Shown here: piece by piece, positions 1-5,205 of the stretch
Position numbering within the stretch: position 1 is the stretch's first letter
Layout of the letters: each line of letters begins with the position of its first letter
NCBI GenBank assembly: GCA_029863355.1
Contig: JAOTVO010000202.1
Location: 1 to 5,205, forward strand
Source: Candidatus Krumholzibacteriia bacterium
Lineage (GTDB): Bacteria; Krumholzibacteriota; Krumholzibacteria; WVZY01; JAKEHA01
Reading direction: 5' to 3'
DNA length: 5,205 nt
Notes under the pieces: model-generated
What the model saw: the letters and a program-made list of their open reading frames with translations, nothing else
What the model was told of the DNA's origin: nothing
Databases searched by the model: none
Translations under genes and position numbers: made by a program

Positions 1-2589
<2,589 letters not shown>

Positions 2590-2594
2590 GGGTT

Positions 2595-2600
2595 CCTCCC
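2595..2600 (-). promoter_or_regulatory. Ribosome binding site of the M1 aminopeptidase
   Basis: On the minus strand GGGAGG lies 5 bases before the ATG at 2589. It is a strong Shine-Dalgarno match and it fixes the start that gives the protein its signal peptide. Confidence 0.8.
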
Positions 2601-2622
2601 GATTGCTAGAACGTGGCGTGGA

Positions 2623-2643
2623 ATCCCGACCCCGGGCCGGGAT
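2623..2643. repeat. 21-base near-perfect inverted repeat at the predicted transcription start
   Basis: The arms ATCCCGACCC and GGGCCGGGAT pair at 9 of 10 positions around one central C; the only mismatch is 2629 against 2637. It lies just downstream of the candidate -10 box, covering about +1 to +21 of the aminopeptidase transcript. That is a classic place for a repressor operator, or it could form a 5'-leader hairpin. No T-run follows on either strand, so it is not a standard terminator. In GC-rich DNA a short CG palindrome can arise by chance, although the A/T ends also match. Confidence 0.4.
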
Positions 2644-2649
2644 CGGCGC

Positions 2650-2658
2650 AGTATATCA
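2650..2658 (-). promoter_or_regulatory. Candidate extended -10 promoter for the M1 aminopeptidase
   Basis: The minus strand reads TGATATACT: an extended -10 TGn followed by TATACT, five of six matches to TATAAT. It stands out as an AT-rich island in GC-rich sequence. The hexamer 17 bases upstream (GGTCCC, 2678-2673) is not a recognisable -35, as is common for extended -10 promoters. Transcription would begin near 2643 and give a leader of about 54 bases. It is positioned to transcribe the aminopeptidase separately from the lipid operon. Confidence 0.42.
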
Positions 2659-2719
2659 CGTAACTACGGCCGGGGACCGCCGCGGGTTGCCGACCAGCCC
2701 GAGCGGAAATGGCTCACGC

Positions 2720-3460
2720 TCAGGAGCCCCGCCCGGAGAGAGAGCGCGCGATCCACACGGTGCGATAGACGGACGTGGCGACGGTTCCCAACGCGATGAG
2801 CGCGACGATCCCGGCGAGGAGTCTGCCCGTGGACCAGCCCGCGGCGGCGGTCACGGCCGGGTCGACGATGGCGCCGACGCCGGTGAGCAGCATGCGCTCT
2901 GCGCGCTGCATCACGCCGAGCTTGCAGAGCACGCCCACGCTCTCGCCGCGGGCGCGGGTGTAGCTCACCAGGAGCGATCCACCCAACGCCACCAGCACCA
3001 GCAGCGCCGTCACCGTGCCGCGGTAGAACCACGCCATGCCCACGAAGGCGAGGAACTCGCTGTACCGGTCCAGCGTCGAGTCGAGGAACGCGCCCCGGGC
3101 GTCGGCCAGTCCGCGCGCGCGGGCCACCTCGCCGTCCATCACGTCCGCCAGCCCGCTGGCCAGGATCATCCAGCCGGCGCCGGGCAGTTCGCCGACGATG
3201 AACGCGGCCATGCTGGCCGCCCCGAAGACCACCGCCAGCGCGTTGTAGAAGAAAGGCGTCAGCCCCAGCGCCAGCGACGTCCGCGTGACCGGACGGATCA
3301 GCCAGTAGAACCAGTTGCGTACCCAGAAGCCGAGGACGAAGGAGCCGCCGCGACCGGTCTGGTCCCCGGCCGCGCGTCCCGCCGGAGTCATTCGATACAC
3401 GAGCATCGACAGGAGCACCCCCCCGAGCGCGGCGACAAAGACGGCCAGGTCGCCCCTCAT
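2720..3460 (-). CDS. CDP-alcohol phosphatidyltransferase (integral membrane phospholipid synthase)
   Basis: This enzyme family transfers the phosphatidyl group of CDP-diacylglycerol to an alcohol or sugar-alcohol acceptor in the cytoplasmic membrane, releasing CMP. The complete signature D-x2-DG-x2-AR-x8-G-x3-D-x3-D is present: D106, D109, G110, A113, R114, G123, D127 and D131. D127 and D131 correspond to the metal-binding and catalytic-base aspartates of the family. Further conserved segments are SYTRAR (166-171) and QRAER (185-189). Hydrophobic stretches at about 68-90, 95-105, 135-147, 149-167, 190-208 and 213-237 give the usual six-helix core. One extra helix at about 5-22 lies before it, joined by a polar linker. 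The length of 246 is slightly above the usual size of about 200. The acceptor (glycerol phosphate, inositol or inositol phosphate, serine, other) cannot be settled; GAFLDSTLDR plus SYxRAR recalls inositol-phosphate types, a weak hint only. ATG overlaps the previous stop (ATGA), with GAGG 6 bases upstream. It is the last gene of the operon. Confidence 0.93.
   Translation of the reverse strand: MRGDLAVFVAALGGVLLSMLVYRMTPAGRAAGDQTGRGGSFVLGFWVRNWFYWLIRPVTRTSLALGLTPFFYNALAVVFGAASMAAFIVGELPGAGWMILASGLADVMDGEVARARGLADARGAFLDSTLDRYSEFLAFVGMAWFYRGTVTALLVLVALGGSLLVSYTRARGESVGVLCKLGVMQRAERMLLTGVGAIVDPAVTAAAGWSTGRLLAGIVALIALGTVATSVYRTVWIARSLSGRGS
3457..3460 (-). other. ATGA stop/start overlap coupling the nucleotidyltransferase and phosphatidyltransferase genes
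   Basis: The ATG at 3460-3458 shares bases with the TGA stop at 3459-3457 of the preceding gene. This implies translational coupling and matched production of the two proteins. Confidence 0.85.
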
Positions 3461-4551
3461 GTGTCGCCTCGCGCGCCGGTCTCTCCGCCCTCGCTCTCAC
3501 CCCGGCGCCCGTGTTTCCCGCCGGGCGGCGCGTGCTTCATGTGGCGCAGTACGCGGAACACCTTGGGCCAGAGCAGCAAGATCGGCAGCCGGCGTTCGGC
3601 CTGGGTCAGCTCGACGCGCATCCCCGTCCGCCGCTCCGTCTTGAGCACGATGTAGTCGAGCCAGTCGTCGAACGTGAGCACGTACTTGAACCAGCGCAGC
3701 GTGGCGCGCGCCTTGGAGCGGCGGAAGAAACGGCGCCAGCGCCGGACCTCGCGCGGCGACCGAGGCTCCGCCAGGCGGTACCGCTCGCCGTCGCGCGCCA
3801 GCCGTCCACCCGCCACTGCATCGTCCAGGATACGGCCGTAGACGAGACGAAAGAAGGAGCGCTGGGCCTCGTACACCTCGCGCACGCGCGTGGCCGCCTC
3901 GGGACGAATCTCGCCCGCGTAGGAAACCTCGAGCATGCGCATGCAATAGTCGGACACGGTGAACGTCTCCGGAAGGTAGAGCGGTACCCACTCCAGCGAG
4001 AGCCGCCGGGCCATGGCCAGGTACTCCTCTACGCGCCCGCGCACCTCCGCCGAGCGCGCGTGCACGGTCTCGACGCGCTGCGAGAGGCGCCCGCGGAAAA
4101 AGTGGTCGCGCGCGGCCAGGGACAGGCCCACCATGAGGTCGCGCTCGCTCACGACGAAACACTTCGCACCGGCGCGCATGCCCGCAGGGTCGTTCAGGTA
4201 GATGATGTTGGGAGGCAGCACGCGGTTGAGCGAGGTAATGATCCCGAGGTGCCGTTGCGCGGGAAGCTGCGAACCGACGTCCCGGTAGAAGTGCAGGTAG
4301 TCCTTGACGACGACGAAGAGGTCGGCCGCGCTGGCGCCGTCGGGCGAGGTGCCCAGGAGGACCGAGCCGAAGAAGATGACGGCTTGCAGGTTCGACCCGC
4401 AGGCCCCGCGCAGGATGTCCAGGCTGTCGCGCACCTGGGGAGAAACCTCGCCCCCGGCGCGCTTCTCCACCGGCAGCGAGCGCACCTCTCCGGTCCGGCG
4501 GGCATCGCCGGCGGCGCCGAGACTTCGCCGCGTGTCGGACACGTCGCTCAC
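3457..4551 (-). CDS. Tam41-like nucleotidyltransferase, candidate CDP-diacylglycerol synthase
   Basis: I propose that this 364-residue protein makes CDP-diacylglycerol from phosphatidic acid and CTP, as mitochondrial Tam41/TAMM41 does. Visible motifs in order: the nucleotidyltransferase G-S pair in IFFGSVL (G62, S63); then D77 in ADLFVVVKD with a second acid at D84. This D-x6-D layout, without a classical D-x-D, is what I recall in TAMM41 (LDFVFTVDD). Further matches are K130 before a short strand (AKCFVVS against human IKYGVIS), FFRGRLSQ 151-158 (human YIAGRLQK), LPETF 193-197 (LPESF), SYAGEIR 210-216 (SYSGDFR) and FRLVYGRIL 234-242 (FRELYGSIL). No transmembrane helix is seen. The C-terminal third is rich in Arg and aromatic residues (about 270-294, then hydrophobic 322-336), suggesting peripheral membrane contact. 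The start is GTG at 4551-4549, overlapping the acyltransferase stop; there is no good Shine-Dalgarno site, so coupling is likely. Residues 1-35 look disordered. The neighbours supply the preceding and following reactions. The homology is distant and judged by eye from remembered sequences. The alternative is a nucleotidyltransferase-fold protein activating another lipid. Confidence 0.78.
   Translation of the reverse strand: MSDVSDTRRSLGAAGDARRTGEVRSLPVEKRAGGEVSPQVRDSLDILRGACGSNLQAVIFFGSVLLGTSPDGASAADLFVVVKDYLHFYRDVGSQLPAQRHLGIITSLNRVLPPNIIYLNDPAGMRAGAKCFVVSERDLMVGLSLAARDHFFRGRLSQRVETVHARSAEVRGRVEEYLAMARRLSLEWVPLYLPETFTVSDYCMRMLEVSYAGEIRPEAATRVREVYEAQRSFFRLVYGRILDDAVAGGRLARDGERYRLAEPRSPREVRRWRRFFRRSKARATLRWFKYVLTFDDWLDYIVLKTERRTGMRVELTQAERRLPILLLWPKVFRVLRHMKHAPPGGKHGRRGESEGGETGARGDT
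3467..3470 (-). promoter_or_regulatory. Ribosome binding site of the phosphatidyltransferase, inside the upstream gene
   Basis: GAGG on the minus strand lies 6 bases before the ATG at 3460, within the last codons of the preceding gene. It supports this start. Confidence 0.6.
4548..4551 (-). other. GTGA stop/start overlap coupling the acyltransferase and Tam41-like genes
   Basis: The GTG start at 4551-4549 overlaps the TGA stop at 4550-4548. The lack of a clear Shine-Dalgarno site before the GTG makes the downstream gene likely to depend on ribosomes finishing the acyltransferase. Confidence 0.75.
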
Positions 4552-5205
4552 CCCCGCCGCGCGGACTCCGTCGCGCCCGCGCCGGCGCCCCGCAGCGCGC
4601 GGAGTGTATCACACATCCGCTCGCGCAGTTGCGTGACGAACGCGTCGACGTCGTCGGTGGCGGGGTCGAAGTCGTACGCGCCCGCCTCCACGACGCGCGC
4701 GCGCACCGACGGGACCTCGCGGATGAACTCGGCCACGCTCAACGCCTGCCACAACCCGTCGATCACGACGGCGTGGACGCGCCAGCGGCGGACGCCGAGC
4801 AGCACGGCCAGACCGCTGGTCTTCCACGGGCGCATCTCGCCGTCGCGGGTGCGGTGCCCCTCGGGGAAGATCACCACCGGCCGGTCCGCCCTCTGCCCCA
4901 CCTCGCGCAGGGCCTTCAGCTGCCGTGGGTCCCCGCTGCCGGGCCGGACCATGAGGTGCCCGTAGAGCCGGAGCGCGTACGAGACCAGCGGAATGCCGCG
5001 GCCGTAACGCTCGCGGGCGATCATCAACGGGTAGCCCTCGGGAAAGACCGCAGACAACATGGGAATATCCAGGAGCGATTGGTGGTTGGAGACGATCAGC
5101 AGGCCCGGCTCGCATGGCAGGCTGGGTTCGACGTCCAGTCGCGCCCCGCCGATCCACCGCACGATGCCCAGGAACGGCCGGAGCATCGCCCGCTGCTGCC
5201 AGAAG
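4548..5205 (-). CDS. PlsC-type 1-acyl-glycerol-3-phosphate acyltransferase (5' end probably outside window)
   Basis: PlsC-family enzymes move a fatty acyl group onto lysophosphatidic acid to give phosphatidic acid at the inner face of the cytoplasmic membrane. Counting from the ATG at 5186, motif I is NHQSLLD (34-40, catalytic H35 and D40). A motif II-like stretch is RGIPLVSYALRLYGHLMVRP (63-82), with R58 where a Lys is common. Motif III is FPEGHR (107-112), followed by TRDGEMRPWK; VVIDGLW (about 139-145) stands where motif IV is expected and lacks its usual Pro. The ATG at 5186 has no Shine-Dalgarno site. The frame stays open upstream to the edge (FWQQRA before the Met), and the family usually has more residues before motif I, so the true start is probably beyond 5205. 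The tail after about 200 is Gly/Ala/Arg-rich. It is the first visible gene of the operon, overlapping the next by four bases. The acyltransferase family is certain; the exact acceptor is inferred, and other lyso-lipids are possible. Confidence 0.92.
   Translation of the reverse strand, partial: FWQQRAMLRPFLGIVRWIGGARLDVEPSLPCEPGLLIVSNHQSLLDIPMLSAVFPEGYPLMIARERYGRGIPLVSYALRLYGHLMVRPGSGDPRQLKALREVGQRADRPVVIFPEGHRTRDGEMRPWKTSGLAVLLGVRRWRVHAVVIDGLWQALSVAEFIREVPSVRARVVEAGAYDFDPATDDVDAFVTQLRERMCDTLRALRGAGAGATESARRG

Larger units (their letters stand above)
2590..2719. other. Intergenic gap between lipid operon and aminopeptidase
   Basis: These 130 bases are the only non-coding stretch in the window. 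They contain the candidate extended -10, the 21-base palindrome and the ribosome binding site of the aminopeptidase. The part next to the phosphatidyltransferase stop (2659-2719) shows no hairpin with a T-run and no small gene that I can support. Confidence 0.6.
2720..5205 (-). other. Three-gene phospholipid-synthesis operon (PlsC-type, Tam41-like, CDP-alcohol phosphatidyltransferase)
   Basis: All three genes share a strand and overlap by four bases at both junctions (GTGA, ATGA), so one transcript and coupled translation are very likely. Their order matches the order of reactions: acylation to phosphatidic acid, activation with CTP, and head-group transfer. The promoter and any genes before the acyltransferase lie outside the window. 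No intrinsic terminator is visible after 2720. Confidence 0.75.

Noticed and set aside
2701..2721. GAGCG/CGCTC inverted repeat at the end of the phosphatidyltransferase gene as a terminator
   Set aside because: The stem is only five bases with an 11-base loop, it overlaps the stop codon, and no T-run follows.
2664..3500. Alternative minus-strand frame over the phosphatidyltransferase gene
   Set aside because: The overlapping frame at 3460-2720 carries the full catalytic signature and membrane helices; this one is an Arg-rich shadow. The same applies to the alternative minus frames at 3497-4612 and 4609-5157.
3457..4551. MNT-type antitoxin or antibiotic nucleotidyltransferase as the identity of the GS-motif protein
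   Set aside because: It is much longer than MNT antitoxins, has no HEPN partner nearby, lacks the D-x-D form, and its later motifs (LPETF, SYAGEIR, FRLVYGRIL) point to Tam41 instead.
3457..4551. CdsA-type CDP-DAG synthase
   Set aside because: CdsA is a multi-spanning membrane protein with a C-terminal signature; this protein has no clear transmembrane helix and a nucleotidyltransferase GS motif.
3511..4965. Long open frame of 484 codons on the plus strand
   Set aside because: It lies antisense to the Tam41-like and acyltransferase genes, crosses their junction, shows no recognisable motif and is rich in Arg, Ala, His and Pro, as expected of a shadow frame in GC-rich DNA.
5184..5186. ATG at 5186 as the true acyltransferase start
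   Set aside because: There is no Shine-Dalgarno site before it, the frame is open to the window edge, and few residues precede motif I compared with the family. It remains possible but is less likely than an upstream start.

Overview
This is a strongly GC-rich stretch of bacterial chromosome. Codons end almost always in G or C, and genes are tightly packed with 4-base overlaps. All genes lie on the minus strand, so the biological reading order is from position 5205 down to 1. Nothing in the sequence fixes the species. High GC and an exported M1 peptidase with an ERAP1-type C-terminal half would fit deep-branching or delta-type lineages (for example Myxococcota, Gemmatimonadota, Eisenbacteria-like groups), but that is only a guess. 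I see no mobile elements, RNA genes or CRISPR.

Positions 5205 to 2720 hold a three-gene, translationally coupled operon that reads like a phospholipid assembly line. First is a PlsC-type acyltransferase (5' end probably outside the window), which would make phosphatidic acid. Next, overlapping it by GTGA, is a 364-residue soluble nucleotidyltransferase-fold protein. Its motifs match, in order, those of Tam41/TAMM41, the mitochondrial CDP-diacylglycerol synthase. Last, overlapping by ATGA, is a CDP-alcohol phosphatidyltransferase with a perfect catalytic signature, which would consume CDP-diacylglycerol. The gene order equals the reaction order: lyso-PA to PA to CDP-DAG to phospholipid. The middle gene is the main discovery here: the usual bacterial enzyme for that step is the unrelated, multi-spanning membrane protein CdsA.

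Positions 2719 to 2590 are a 130-base intergenic gap. It holds a candidate extended -10 promoter, a 21-base near-perfect palindrome at the predicted transcription start, and a good ribosome binding site, all pointing into the next gene. I see no convincing terminator for the lipid operon, so read-through is possible.

Positions 2589 to 1 encode an exported zinc aminopeptidase of family M1, with a signal peptide, GAMEN, HEXXH-18-E and catalytic Tyr. It stays open for 863 codons to the window edge, probably only a few residues short of its end. It has no obvious functional link to the lipid operon and probably has its own promoter.
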